Origin: Maribacter dokdonensis DSW-8
GTDB lineage: Bacteria; Bacteroidota; Bacteroidia; Flavobacteriales; Flavobacteriaceae
Direction of reading: 5' to 3'
Length of the DNA: 64,000 bases
NCBI RefSeq assembly: GCF_001447995.1
Contig: NZ_LDPE01000001.1
Span: 682,001-746,000, forward strand
In this document: positions 19,001 to 27,686 of the stretch, piece by piece
Numbering within the stretch: position 1 is the first letter of the stretch
Layout: each line of letters opens with the position of its first letter
Made by a program: the position numbers and the translations under genes
Notes under the pieces: generated by a model
The model's input: the letters and a program-made list of their open reading frames with translations, nothing else
Database searches by the model: none
Told to the model about the DNA's origin: nothing

Positions 19001-19760
19001 TGGCGAAAGTAGACCAAAAGCAGCTATTCTGCGTGAAAAAGGAAGTAACTCTGAACGTGAAATGGCAAACGCCATGTATTTAGCCGGTTTTGAAGTTAAA
19101 GATGTTCACATGACCGACCTTATCTCTGGTCGTGAAAATCTAGAGGATATTCAATTCTTAGGAGCCGTTGGGGGTTTCTCCAACTCAGACGTTTTAGGTA
19201 GCGCAAAAGGATGGGCAGGCGCCATTAAATACAACGAAAAGGCAAATACGGTTATAAAGAACTTCTTTGCTAGACCAGATACCTTATCAGTTGGAATTTG
19301 TAATGGATGTCAATTGTTCATGGAATTGGATCTGATTAATCCGGAGCATGAAACCCATGGCAAAATGACGTACAATGATTCTCACAAACATGAGAGCAAC
19401 TTTACATCAGTAGAAATACAAAAGAACAACTCCGTTATGCTTTCATCATTAGAAGGCAGTAAACTTGGGGTATGGATTTCTCATGGCGAAGGTAAATTCT
19501 CTTTACCACTCTCTGAGGACAATTATGATATCGTTGCTAAATACGGTTATGAAGGTTACCCGGCAAACCCTAATGGTAGTGATTTTAACACAGCAATGCT
19601 TTGTGATAAAACCGGTAGACACCTTGTAACCATGCCACATATAGAACGTTCTATTTTCCCTTGGAACTGGGCACATTACCCTGAAGACAGAAATGATGAA
19701 GTTTCACCCTGGGTCAGTGCTTTTGTAAATGCCAAGGAATGGATCATAAATCAGAAATAA
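16038..19760 (+). CDS. purL: Phosphoribosylformylglycinamidine synthase (single-chain PurL)
   Basis: The 1240-residue single-chain FGAM synthase, which makes FGAM from FGAR, glutamine and ATP in step 4 of purine synthesis. It has an N-terminal PurS-like region, a linker (FSQVNSEHCRHKIFNG), two AIR-synthase-related halves ('SLKAETHNFPTTVEPFNGAATGAGG' marks the ATP site, seen as ETHNFPTTVEPF) and a C-terminal glutaminase. The nucleophile is Cys1088 in GICNGCQLF, and the glutaminase His/Glu follow near the C-terminus (PHIERS). The long form contrasts with the split PurSQL of Bacillus. It is monocistronic, with its own terminator. Confidence 0.96.
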   Translation: MIHFFGEPTNKVFAVQAAKELSSEETNKLIWLFGNQPKINAASLDAFFVGPRAAMITPWSTNATEITQNMGISGIIRIEEFNSVKEDFIGFDPMISQKYKVLDQEIFTINVEPKPILNIEDISAFNQQEGLALNDEEVAYLDHLSKKLGRKLTDSEVFGFSQVNSEHCRHKIFNGTFVIDGQEMPTSLFKLIKKTSQEFPNDIVSAYKDNVAFVKGPKVVQFAPKSADKPDFYQEKEFDSVISLKAETHNFPTTVEPFNGAATGAGGEIRDRLAGGKGSLPLAGTAVYMTAYSRLEKNRTWEQGMTERDWLYQTPMDILIKASNGASDFGNKFGQPLISGSVLTFEYDENSTPFNSSEENNTSASTSKRRLGFDKVIMQAGGIGYGKVEQAIKAEPETGNKIVILGGDNYRIGMGGAAVSSADTGEFSSAIELNAVQRSNPEMQKRAANAIRGMVESDENTIVSIHDHGAGGHLNCLSELVEETGGKIDLDKLPVGDPTLSAKEIIGNESQERMGLVIGKKDIDLLKRIADRERSPMYEVGDVTGDDRFTFESNTNGAKPMDLELSDMFGSSPKTVMTDHTVERNYANANYSLEFFHDYLDAVLQLEAVASKDWLTNKVDRCVGGRVAKQQCVGPLQLPLNNCGVMALDFKGKEGIATSIGHSPISALIDPSAGSKNSIAESLTNLIWAPLKDGLASVSLSANWMWPCKNEGEDARLYKAVQAVSDFAIELGINVPTGKDSLSMKQKYKDGDVISPGTVVISAAGNCNDITKVIEPVLQKDAGSIYYINLSKDAFKLGGSSFSQTRNSIGNETPTITDSAYFKTVFNTVQSLIKDDKIVAGHDVASGGLITTLLELCFADTNLGANLDLTALGETDTIKVLFSENAGIVLQAKDDSIESVFESNAIDAVKLGTVSNEAILTIKNNGMEMGLNIETLRDTWFKTSYLLDNQQTANGLAKDRFENYKVQPLQYTFPTSTPLTLPSRALNTGESRPKAAILREKGSNSEREMANAMYLAGFEVKDVHMTDLISGRENLEDIQFLGAVGGFSNSDVLGSAKGWAGAIKYNEKANTVIKNFFARPDTLSVGICNGCQLFMELDLINPEHETHGKMTYNDSHKHESNFTSVEIQKNNSVMLSSLEGSKLGVWISHGEGKFSLPLSEDNYDIVAKYGYEGYPANPNGSDFNTAMLCDKTGRHLVTMPHIERSIFPWNWAHYPEDRNDEVSPWVSAFVNAKEWIINQK

Positions 19761-19780
19761 TTACAACCTTATAAAACCAC

Positions 19781-19823
19781 AAAAGCTGTGTACTACCAAT
19801 AGATGGGTACACAGCTTTTTTTT
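19781..19823. terminator. Terminator between purL and the T9SS protein gene
   Basis: Stem AAAGCTGTGTAC (19782-19793) pairs with GTACACAGCTTT (19807-19818), with a loop of 13 nt and a T tract. It can serve both converging genes. Confidence 0.85.
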
Positions 19824-19837
19824 ACAACCAAAACATA

Positions 19838-22432
19838 TTATCTCACCAACAACCTTCCGCTCCATGTTTTTTCTTTGGAGTTTTGAAGTTTGTATAGGTA
19901 CAGGCCTGGGCCCAAATCTTTTCTTTCTACAATAATTTCATTTTGCCCGGCAATACTTTCACCTTCCATATGATGGCTGCCAATAAGCTTACCACTTAAA
20001 GAATATATATCCAACTCATAAGTATCTGCATTTTCCTCATAAAAATAAAGGCTGGCACTTTCGATCATAGGATTAGGATACACTACCGATTTATTTAAAT
20101 CTGTGTCTACAAATTCTTGTCCTGGCTCTCTATTGTGGAAATCAACATTTTGCAACTCTAAAGATTTTTCTTCAGCATAACCATTCTCTGCAACCAAATT
20201 AAAGGACAACACTTTTATATCGGAAAAATCAGTTTCTTCACCTGCATCATTCTTAAAATCAGTTTCAGACAAGGTGTACACTTTAAGTTCATTCTCTAAA
20301 CCAACGTTGGTCTTATAGATGGTACCGTCACCTTTTATCAATTGCACATCCATATTGGCAGTACCCTTTGCTTCAAAACTAATTTTGGAATAATCACTTA
20401 AATCTACCGCCGTAAACCTTGGATTCAGAGCCCTGTACACTCCAACGTAATTACTAGTTGTTCCTGATAATTTAATATTACGTTCTATAGGGTAACCATC
20501 ACCAACATATGGACCTTCTGCCGGCAACACCTCATAGGTAGATACCGTAGTTGCATCTGCAGAATCATCTAAGCCCCATGGAGCATCTGCCACAAATAAA
20601 TCATCTGGCGTTGCACCTGATCCAGAACTAATTCTAAAACCTAGATCAAATAAAGTACCTGTTTTTAAGGCAACAGAATCTAAATACCCATCTATTTCCG
20701 CAGATACGCCCAAAACTTCAGTAACACTGGTTTCCGTAAGTTTTAAACCGCCTTCAAGGTCAATGCTTTCAGAATTATTATTGTTTACGATATTCAACAA
20801 TACTTCTCCATTCTTATAACTGGCCGATTTTACAAAAACAGGCGGTGGTGTAGACCCGGTATATTCAGATATTTCTGAATTGACTTCCAACAAATCAAGA
20901 ATCTCGTCTGCCAACAACAATAGGTCATCTACTGAATTAGACCAGATTTGAAAATTATAGTAAGCGGTATCACTGGTATAAGCATCTATATTCCAATGCG
21001 ATTCTATTATAAAGTTACCTTCTGCGTTTACTCTGGCAGAAAATGTCAAGGCGAATTCCAAACTACCATCTGGCTGCTTAATAATAGACTTTATAAAATC
21101 TTTTTCTCTTAACTGAATATTACTTACCGATAGCAATTGTGCTCCTAGAAAACGGTCACAAATAAATTTACTATGCTCATAAACGGTGTTATCTGTTTTG
21201 ATCACCATTAAAGAACCTAAGTTTGTTGAACCATTTAAATAATCTACGGAATAAATATCCGATGCATTGGTCAAATCCAACAAATCACTTGGTGAAGATT
21301 CAATGGTACTGGTTTCTCCAACTACACCCAAAGGAACAAGAGAATTTAAAGGAATGTTATTTACGTCGTTCTTTGAACTTAATCCGTACAGCGCACTTTT
21401 AACCAACTTTTTTGCTTTGGTTTTATCAAAGATATAGTTGGATTTAGCTCGGTTAAAATTTCTTTTGCTGATTAAGTTAGCCAATCTATCATTGCTTTCC
21501 AACCCTCCCTTATTTGCACTAGACGTAGTAACTATCACAGGACAGGAAGCAACACCTGAACAAGATGGGTCATCGCAATCCACAAGACCATCACCATCGT
21601 CATCAATACCATTTAAACAATCTTCTTGAGGCACAGGTGCCGTGGGGCAACGTGCACCGTCATTACTAGAAGCTGCAGGACCAAATGCAAATATGTTAGA
21701 CTGTATTATACCTAAGGTAATATCTTGAACATTATCAATTTTATAAACAGAACCGGTTTGGTTGGCAGAAATGTAGAAATTACCATCTACATCAAAATAA
21801 ACGGCGCCAAAAGTATACTTTAAACCATCAAGAATTGGAACGGCTCCCAAGTTATAGACCGTACCTGTAGCAGGGTCTATTTTATATAACAATCTTGTAC
21901 TTCCCTCTACAGTATACAACATACCATCGGCAGCATTAAAAGCCCAGTCTGCAATATTTAAACTCTGACTTAGTTCAAAAGCACCTAAATATTGTAGATA
22001 TGTATCTGAATCTGGATTAATATCGACTTTATAATATGAAGAGCCACCTGCCTTAAAGTAGTAAATACCATCGGGCGAAATATCACCTACATATTTATTT
22101 CCGGTAGGTAATTCCGGAATGGTATATTGATCAACAGAATAATCTTTACCTATTCTTACAATGGTGCTTGAAGGTGTTTTTAAATAGCCCCATAAATAAC
22201 CATCCGTAGGGTTATAACCTACACCATTTACATTACCGGGAGTAATATTTTCAGCAACTAAATAAGAACTACCAGAAGCTAGGTCCAATGCATAAATATC
22301 ATTATATTGAAATAAATAGGCATTGTAATCACAATTGAAAGGTTCTGATTGCGCTATAGCCTTCGCTCCTATTAATAATGCAAAGACGGTTATAAATTTG
22401 AAAAAATAAGCTGTTATGTAGTTTTTTTTCAT
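19838..22432 (-). CDS. Large secreted protein with T9SS type A sorting domain
   Basis: An 864-residue extracellular protein. It has a signal peptide (1-28), then a DUF6923-like propeller-type domain (about 35-270; 'AYLFQYNDIYALDLASG' start) and a Ca-binding-like insert CLNGIDDDGDGLVDC with a paired-cysteine region. A central region of unknown fold (about 310-620) and a carbohydrate/galactose-binding-like beta domain (about 630-770) follow. The C-terminal T9SS type A domain (about 785-864: 'SVVYPNPMIESASLYF', ending SGRLLVR) directs export by PorSS. No catalytic site is seen; a surface adhesin or binding role is possible. It is monocistronic. Confidence 0.85.
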   Translation of the reverse strand: MKKNYITAYFFKFITVFALLIGAKAIAQSEPFNCDYNAYLFQYNDIYALDLASGSSYLVAENITPGNVNGVGYNPTDGYLWGYLKTPSSTIVRIGKDYSVDQYTIPELPTGNKYVGDISPDGIYYFKAGGSSYYKVDINPDSDTYLQYLGAFELSQSLNIADWAFNAADGMLYTVEGSTRLLYKIDPATGTVYNLGAVPILDGLKYTFGAVYFDVDGNFYISANQTGSVYKIDNVQDITLGIIQSNIFAFGPAASSNDGARCPTAPVPQEDCLNGIDDDGDGLVDCDDPSCSGVASCPVIVTTSSANKGGLESNDRLANLISKRNFNRAKSNYIFDKTKAKKLVKSALYGLSSKNDVNNIPLNSLVPLGVVGETSTIESSPSDLLDLTNASDIYSVDYLNGSTNLGSLMVIKTDNTVYEHSKFICDRFLGAQLLSVSNIQLREKDFIKSIIKQPDGSLEFALTFSARVNAEGNFIIESHWNIDAYTSDTAYYNFQIWSNSVDDLLLLADEILDLLEVNSEISEYTGSTPPPVFVKSASYKNGEVLLNIVNNNNSESIDLEGGLKLTETSVTEVLGVSAEIDGYLDSVALKTGTLFDLGFRISSGSGATPDDLFVADAPWGLDDSADATTVSTYEVLPAEGPYVGDGYPIERNIKLSGTTSNYVGVYRALNPRFTAVDLSDYSKISFEAKGTANMDVQLIKGDGTIYKTNVGLENELKVYTLSETDFKNDAGEETDFSDIKVLSFNLVAENGYAEEKSLELQNVDFHNREPGQEFVDTDLNKSVVYPNPMIESASLYFYEENADTYELDIYSLSGKLIGSHHMEGESIAGQNEIIVERKDLGPGLYLYKLQNSKEKTWSGRLLVR

Positions 22433-22686
22433 GTTTTCTACGATTTGGGTAACATTTATTGAAACAAACTTAACTATATTTGATAAGGAAAATTCCTACA
22501 AAAAGTTAGGTTGATTACATAACACGCTCAAATACAATTTATTGTAGACAAATGGTTAAAATCGATATATTCCCACATAAAAGGCTAGAATTAAGAATAT
22601 TGTAATGAGAAGCTGATTTATTTAATAATACAATTTTAAAATATGGAGTTCTTTCACTATTTTGCAATTCTTATTAGAAATTAAGT

Positions 22687-24459
22687 ATGCAAAAAGTTAC
22701 CCGTCTTTTTGACTTCCCATATTATCAGCTAGAAAAGCATGCCTTAGATAAGGCCTTGGTGTCAAAAAAAAATGGAAAGTGGATTAGTACATCTACGCAA
22801 GAGTATATCAACAAAGCAAATGCCATTAGTCGTGGGTTATTACGATTAGGCGTGCAGCCCAACGATAAAATCGCCGTTATTTCACTTACCAATAGAACCG
22901 AATGGAATATTATGGATATTGGCATTCTTCAACTTGGTGCACAGAACGTACCGGTGTACCCCACCATATCCGAAGAAGATTATGCCTATGTGCTAAACCA
23001 TTCTGAGGCAAAATATTGTTTTGTTTCCTGTGGTGAAGTATATGAAAAAGTAGCAGCGATCAAAGATCAGGTGCCTAGTTTAAAAAATATCTATTCATTT
23101 GATGACCTATCGGATTGTGAAAGTTGGGAAAAAGTATTGGAACTAGGTGAAGACACCACTAACCAAAAGGAAGTCGATAAACTAAAAGATGAGGTTTCTC
23201 CAGATAATCTGGCAACGTTAATTTATACTTCTGGTACTACGGGAAGACCTAAAGGTGTAATGCTTTCACACAACAATTTGGTTAGTAATGCCATTGAAAG
23301 CTCTAAACGTTTTCCTATTGTTGATGGTGAAACTAAGGCGTTAAGCTTTTTACCTCTGTGCCATGTTTACGAGCGCATGCTAATTTACCTATACCAATTT
23401 AGAGGCGTAACCATTTATTATGCTGAATCATTGGATAAAATAAGTGACAACCTAAAAGAAACCAGTCCGCATGTTATGACAGCGGTACCACGACTTTTAG
23501 AAAAAGTATATGATAAAATTTACGCCAAGGGTACAGAACTTACCGGCATAAAAAAGAAATTGTTCTTCTGGGCCGTGGAGCTCGGATTAAAATATGAACC
23601 ATACGGTAAAAATGGTTGGTGGTATGAAACACAACTTTCTATAGCTAGAAAACTAATTTTTAGTAAATGGAAAGAAGGACTGGGAGGCAATCTTAGTTTG
23701 ATCGCCTCGGGTAGCGCAGCCCTACAACCAAGATTATCTCGAATTTTCAACGCTGCCGAATTTGGATTAATGGAGGGCTATGGTTTATCTGAAACTTCTC
23801 CGGTGATTTCAGTGAACGATATGCGTGTTGGTGGTTTTAAAATTGGAACTGTTGGTAAACCTATAGACCGTACAGAAGTAAAGATTGCAGCAGACGGTGA
23901 AATTTGCATAAAAGGTCCTCAGGTAATGATGGGGTATTACAAAGACCCTGAAAAAACCAAAGAGGTTATTGTTGATGGCTATTTCTTAACCGGTGATATA
24001 GGTGAGCTTGATAGCGAGGGGTTCCTAAAAATAACCGATCGTAAAAAGGAAATGTTCAAAACCTCTGGAGGTAAATATGTAGCACCGCAATTATTGGAGA
24101 ACCGCTTTAAGCAGTCTAGATTCATTGAGCAAATAATGGTAGTAGGCGAAGGCGAAAAAATGCCGGCTGCACTTATTCAGCCAGATTTTGAATTTTTAAA
24201 AGAATGGGCGGCAATACACAAAATTGATATTAACACGAATTCAGATATTATTAAGAACGAGCAAGTATTAGCAAGGTATCAGCAAGAAATTGACGAGGCC
24301 AACGAAAAGTTCGCAAAATGGGAAAAGGTAAAACAGTTTAGACTTACCCCGGATATTTGGAGCATTGACGGTGGACACTTAACTCCCACCATGAAGTTGA
24401 AGAGAAAAGTTATAAAGGAAAAATACATTTCTCTGTATAATGATATTTATGAGCATTAA
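22687..24459 (+). CDS. Long-chain fatty acid-CoA ligase (AMP-forming)
   Basis: A 590-residue ANL-superfamily acyl-CoA synthetase that activates fatty acids with ATP and CoA in the cytosol. The P-loop-like LIYTSGTTGRPKGVMLSHN (about 178-196), 'EGYGLSETSPV' and 'GYFLTGDIGELDSEGFLKITDRKKE' (hinge and A8 region) are intact, and a C-terminal Lys region (TPTMKLKRK) completes the site. Its similarity is to the FadD15/long-chain type. It lies directly upstream of the beta-oxidation operon but has its own terminator at 24491, so it is a separate transcript serving the same pathway. Confidence 0.92.
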   Translation: MQKVTRLFDFPYYQLEKHALDKALVSKKNGKWISTSTQEYINKANAISRGLLRLGVQPNDKIAVISLTNRTEWNIMDIGILQLGAQNVPVYPTISEEDYAYVLNHSEAKYCFVSCGEVYEKVAAIKDQVPSLKNIYSFDDLSDCESWEKVLELGEDTTNQKEVDKLKDEVSPDNLATLIYTSGTTGRPKGVMLSHNNLVSNAIESSKRFPIVDGETKALSFLPLCHVYERMLIYLYQFRGVTIYYAESLDKISDNLKETSPHVMTAVPRLLEKVYDKIYAKGTELTGIKKKLFFWAVELGLKYEPYGKNGWWYETQLSIARKLIFSKWKEGLGGNLSLIASGSAALQPRLSRIFNAAEFGLMEGYGLSETSPVISVNDMRVGGFKIGTVGKPIDRTEVKIAADGEICIKGPQVMMGYYKDPEKTKEVIVDGYFLTGDIGELDSEGFLKITDRKKEMFKTSGGKYVAPQLLENRFKQSRFIEQIMVVGEGEKMPAALIQPDFEFLKEWAAIHKIDINTNSDIIKNEQVLARYQQEIDEANEKFAKWEKVKQFRLTPDIWSIDGGHLTPTMKLKRKVIKEKYISLYNDIYEH

Positions 24460-24490
24460 CAGATAAGAAACCATTTTACATTATAACAAT

Positions 24491-24541
24491 GACACCCAAC
24501 TGAATCAACATAATTTTTTTAGTTGGGTGTCTTGCTTTTAA
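24491..24541 (+). terminator. Terminator after the acyl-CoA ligase gene
   Basis: Stem GACACCCAACT (24491-24501) pairs perfectly with AGTTGGGTGTC (24521-24531), followed by a T-rich tail. The loop of 19 nt is longer than usual. Confidence 0.7.
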
Positions 24542-24647
24542 TTTATTAGCCCGCATACCTGATAAGAATACGCACAACTTTAACTAACTATATAGCAACA
24601 GTTAAATTATACTAGCTTAAATAACTTTGGTAACGCCCAATTAAATA

Positions 24648-24695
24648 AAATATAATAAAATTTATTATGCATGCATAATAAATTTTATTATATTT
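24648..24695. promoter_or_regulatory. 48-bp perfect palindrome: putative double MarR operator
   Basis: Two 21-nt arms (24648-24668 and 24675-24695) are exact reverse complements around GCATGC. Each arm contains its own 17-bp odd dyad, ATAATAAAATTTATTAT (24652-24668) and ATAATAAATTTTATTAT (24675-24691), with centres 23 bp apart. The downstream arm overlaps a -7 box. The site ends 19 bp before the marR-like start codon. The size and placement fit an autoregulatory site for two MarR dimers (inference). Confidence 0.7.
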
Positions 24696-24696
24696 G
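24689..24696 (+). promoter_or_regulatory. Candidate -7 box of the marR-fad operon
   Basis: TATATTTG matches TAnnTTTG, 18 bp before the ATG at 24715. It overlaps the last bases of the 48-bp palindrome, so a repressor bound there would block the polymerase. No clear -33 box was found; AT-rich palindrome sequence occupies that position. Confidence 0.5.
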
Positions 24697-24714
24697 GGAA
24701 CCAACTAAAGGAGT

Positions 24715-25146
24715 ATGAAAGAAGCAACGATAGATTATGCGTTGAGAGCTACATGGCAAGCTGTAGCAAGAATGTATAATGAGGAAGCAAAGAAATTTGA
24801 TTCTACTATGGCCGTTGGCTTTACTTTATTGAGCATTGACCCAAAAGCAGGTACACCTTCAACTTCCCTAGGACCAAAAATGGGAATGGAAGCTACCAGC
24901 CTCTCCAGAATTTTAAAAAGTATGGAGCAAAAAGGTCTAATTATAAGAAAACCAAATCCTAAAGATGGTAGAGGTGTTCTTATTTATTTGACAGAATTTG
25001 GATTGGAAAAAAGAAACGATTCAAAAAACACTGTCATTAGATTTAATGAAGTAGTTAAAGATGAAGTTACCGATGAAAAGCTTGCCCATTTTTTTGAAGT
25101 TACAGAAGCCATAAACAAGCTTATCGCAGACAAAAAATTATTTTAA
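24715..25146 (+). CDS. MarR-family regulator of the beta-oxidation operon
   Basis: A 143-residue winged-helix protein. After an N-terminal dimerisation helix come the recognition region 'MGMEATSLSRILKSMEQKGLI' (about 58-78) and the wing KPNPKDGRGVLIYLTEFG with the conserved D-x-R, followed by C-terminal dimerisation helices. It is the first gene of a fadN-fadA-fadE operon and is preceded by a striking double-dyad palindrome, so it probably represses itself and the operon and is released by an acyl-CoA or fatty acid (inference by analogy to FadR-type control; the family here is MarR). Confidence 0.88.
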   Translation: MKEATIDYALRATWQAVARMYNEEAKKFDSTMAVGFTLLSIDPKAGTPSTSLGPKMGMEATSLSRILKSMEQKGLIIRKPNPKDGRGVLIYLTEFGLEKRNDSKNTVIRFNEVVKDEVTDEKLAHFFEVTEAINKLIADKKLF

Positions 25147-25178
25147 TTCAACTTATCAATTAATACAGCATAAAGTAC

Positions 25179-27584
25179 ATGAACAAGCACATTAAAAAAG
25201 TAGCAGTAATTGGCTCAGGGATAATGGGTAGTGGTATTGCCTGCCATTTTGCAAATATTGGCGTAGAGGTTTTATTGCTAGATATTGTTCCTCGTGAACT
25301 AAATGATAAAGAAAAAGCCAAAGGCTTAACATTAGAAGACAAAGTAGTACGCAATAGAATGGTGAACGATTCTTTGACGGCAGCGTTGAAATCAAAACCA
25401 TCTCCTATTTATCATCAGAAATTTGCAAATCGTATTACAACTGGAAACTTAGAAGATGATATCGCAAAAGTATCTAAGGTAGATTGGATCATTGAAGTAG
25501 TTGTTGAACGCTTAGATATTAAAAAACAAGTATTTGAAAATTTAGAAAAGTACCGTACACCTGGTACGCTAATTACTTCCAACACTTCTGGTATTCCGAT
25601 CAAGTTTATGTCGGAAGGTAGAAGTGAAGATTTCCAAAAGCACTTTTGTGGCACTCACTTTTTTAACCCAGCACGTTACCTAAAGCTTTTTGAAATTATT
25701 CCAGGTCCCAAAACTTCGCCTGAGGTATTAGAGTTTTTAAACGGTTACGGAGAAAAATTCTTAGGAAAAACTTCAGTTGTTGCTAAAGATACTCCTGCAT
25801 TTATAGGTAATAGAATAGGAATATTCAGCATCCAGAGCCTTTTCCATATGGTTAAGGAAATGGACATGACCGTTGAAGAAGTAGACAAACTTACAGGTCC
25901 GGTTATTGGTAGACCAAAATCGGCCACCTTTAGAACAGTTGATGTAGTTGGCTTAGACACCCTTGTTCATGTTGCTAATGGTATATACGATAACTGTACC
26001 GATGATGAGCGCCACGACCTGTTTAAATTACCTGATTTCATCAGCACCATGATGGAGAATAAATGGTTGGGCAGTAAAACCGGACAAGGATTCTATAAAA
26101 AGTCTAAAGATGATAAGGGCAAGACCGAAATTTTGACCCTTGATTTGGATTCGATGGAGTATCGCTCTAAAAAGAGCGCAAAATTCGGCACATTAGAGTT
26201 GACCAAAACTATTGATAAAGTTGTTGATCGTTTTGCTGTACTCGTTGGTGGAAAAGACAAGGCAGGAGAATTTTACAGAAAAAGTTTTGGACAATTATTT
26301 GCCTATGTATCGCACAGAATTCCTGAAATTACCGATGAGCTTTATAAGATTGACGATGCAATGAAAGCTGGTTTTGGTTGGGAACATGGTCCTTTCCAAA
26401 TTTGGGATGCCGTTGGCGTTGACAAAGGATTGGAGTTCATCAAAGCAGAAGGTCTAGAAGCTGCTGCTTGGGTACATGAAATGAAAGCTTCTGGTAATAA
26501 TTCTTTCTATGCAGTTAAAGATGGGGCTACCTATTACTATGATATCCCTAAAAAATCCGTAGAAAAAATACCGGGACAAGATTCCTTTATTATTCTTGAT
26601 AATATTAGAAAATCCAAAGAAGTTTTCAAAAACAGCGGTGTTGTTGTTGAAGACTTAGGAGACGGAATCCTAAATGTGGAGTTCCAATCTAAAATGAATA
26701 CCATTGGTGGTGATGTTTTAGCCGGACTAAATAAAGCCATTGATATGGCCGAAAAAGATTTTCAAGGTTTAGTCGTTGGTAACCAAGCTGCAAACTTCTC
26801 TGTTGGAGCCAATATTGGTATGATTTTTATGATGGCGGTGGAGCAAGAATATGATGAGCTGAATATGGCCATTAAAATGTTCCAAGACACCATGATGCGT
26901 ATGCGCTATTCCGCTATTCCAACAATATCCGCCCCTCATGGTATGACCTTAGGTGGTGGTTGCGAGCTTTCTTTACATGCAGACATGGTAGTCGCAGCAG
27001 CTGAAACCTATATAGGACTTGTTGAGTTTGGTGTTGGGGTTATTCCTGGCGGTGGTGGCTCTAAAGAATTTGCTGTTAGAGCACAAGACACTTTTAAAAA
27101 GAACGATGTAGAATTAAATGTTCTTCAAGAATACTTTTTAACTATTGGTATGGCAAAGGTTTCCACTTCTGCATATGAAGCTTACGACCTAGGAATACTG
27201 CAACATGGCAAAGATATAATTGTAGTAAATAAGGACAGGCAAATTGCAACTGCTAAGGCATATGCAAAACTAATGGCGGAGCAAGGTTATACGCAACCTG
27301 TAAAACGTTCAGATATCAAAGTCTTAGGAAAACAGGCATTAGGTATGTTCTTAGTAGGAACAGATTCTATGGAGGCTAGCCATTATATCAGTGAACATGA
27401 TAAGAAAATTGCGAATAAGCTTGCGTATGTAATGGCAGGTGGCGATTTATCTGAACCTACTTTGGTAAACGAGCAGTACCTGTTAGATTTAGAAAGAGAA
27501 GCTTTCCTTTCACTGTGTACCGAAAGAAAAACGTTAGAGAGAATTCAGCACATGTTGAAAACCGGAAAACCGTTACGTAATTAA
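25179..27584 (+). CDS. fadN: 3-hydroxyacyl-CoA dehydrogenase / enoyl-CoA hydratase (FadN-type)
   Basis: An 801-residue bifunctional beta-oxidation enzyme. The dehydrogenase comes first: NAD site GSGIMGSG (12-19) and 'CGTHFFNPARYLKLFEII'. The crotonase domain is C-terminal, with GGGCELSLHAD (592-602) and VEFGVGVIPGGGG. The two hydratase glutamates fall at E596 and E616, 20 residues apart as in rat crotonase. This domain order is that of Bacillus FadN, the reverse of E. coli FadB. It catalyses hydration of enoyl-CoA and NAD-dependent oxidation of the product. It follows marR by 32 bp. Confidence 0.92.
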   Translation: MNKHIKKVAVIGSGIMGSGIACHFANIGVEVLLLDIVPRELNDKEKAKGLTLEDKVVRNRMVNDSLTAALKSKPSPIYHQKFANRITTGNLEDDIAKVSKVDWIIEVVVERLDIKKQVFENLEKYRTPGTLITSNTSGIPIKFMSEGRSEDFQKHFCGTHFFNPARYLKLFEIIPGPKTSPEVLEFLNGYGEKFLGKTSVVAKDTPAFIGNRIGIFSIQSLFHMVKEMDMTVEEVDKLTGPVIGRPKSATFRTVDVVGLDTLVHVANGIYDNCTDDERHDLFKLPDFISTMMENKWLGSKTGQGFYKKSKDDKGKTEILTLDLDSMEYRSKKSAKFGTLELTKTIDKVVDRFAVLVGGKDKAGEFYRKSFGQLFAYVSHRIPEITDELYKIDDAMKAGFGWEHGPFQIWDAVGVDKGLEFIKAEGLEAAAWVHEMKASGNNSFYAVKDGATYYYDIPKKSVEKIPGQDSFIILDNIRKSKEVFKNSGVVVEDLGDGILNVEFQSKMNTIGGDVLAGLNKAIDMAEKDFQGLVVGNQAANFSVGANIGMIFMMAVEQEYDELNMAIKMFQDTMMRMRYSAIPTISAPHGMTLGGGCELSLHADMVVAAAETYIGLVEFGVGVIPGGGGSKEFAVRAQDTFKKNDVELNVLQEYFLTIGMAKVSTSAYEAYDLGILQHGKDIIVVNKDRQIATAKAYAKLMAEQGYTQPVKRSDIKVLGKQALGMFLVGTDSMEASHYISEHDKKIANKLAYVMAGGDLSEPTLVNEQYLLDLEREAFLSLCTERKTLERIQHMLKTGKPLRN

Positions 27585-27686
27585 TTTACGCAGCTATATG
27601 CCATTAGCTTATGGTTATTGGCAATCTTATTTAACAACAAATAATGCTATGAGTGTAAAACTGATAGCTAAAAGCAAGAGTAAAAA

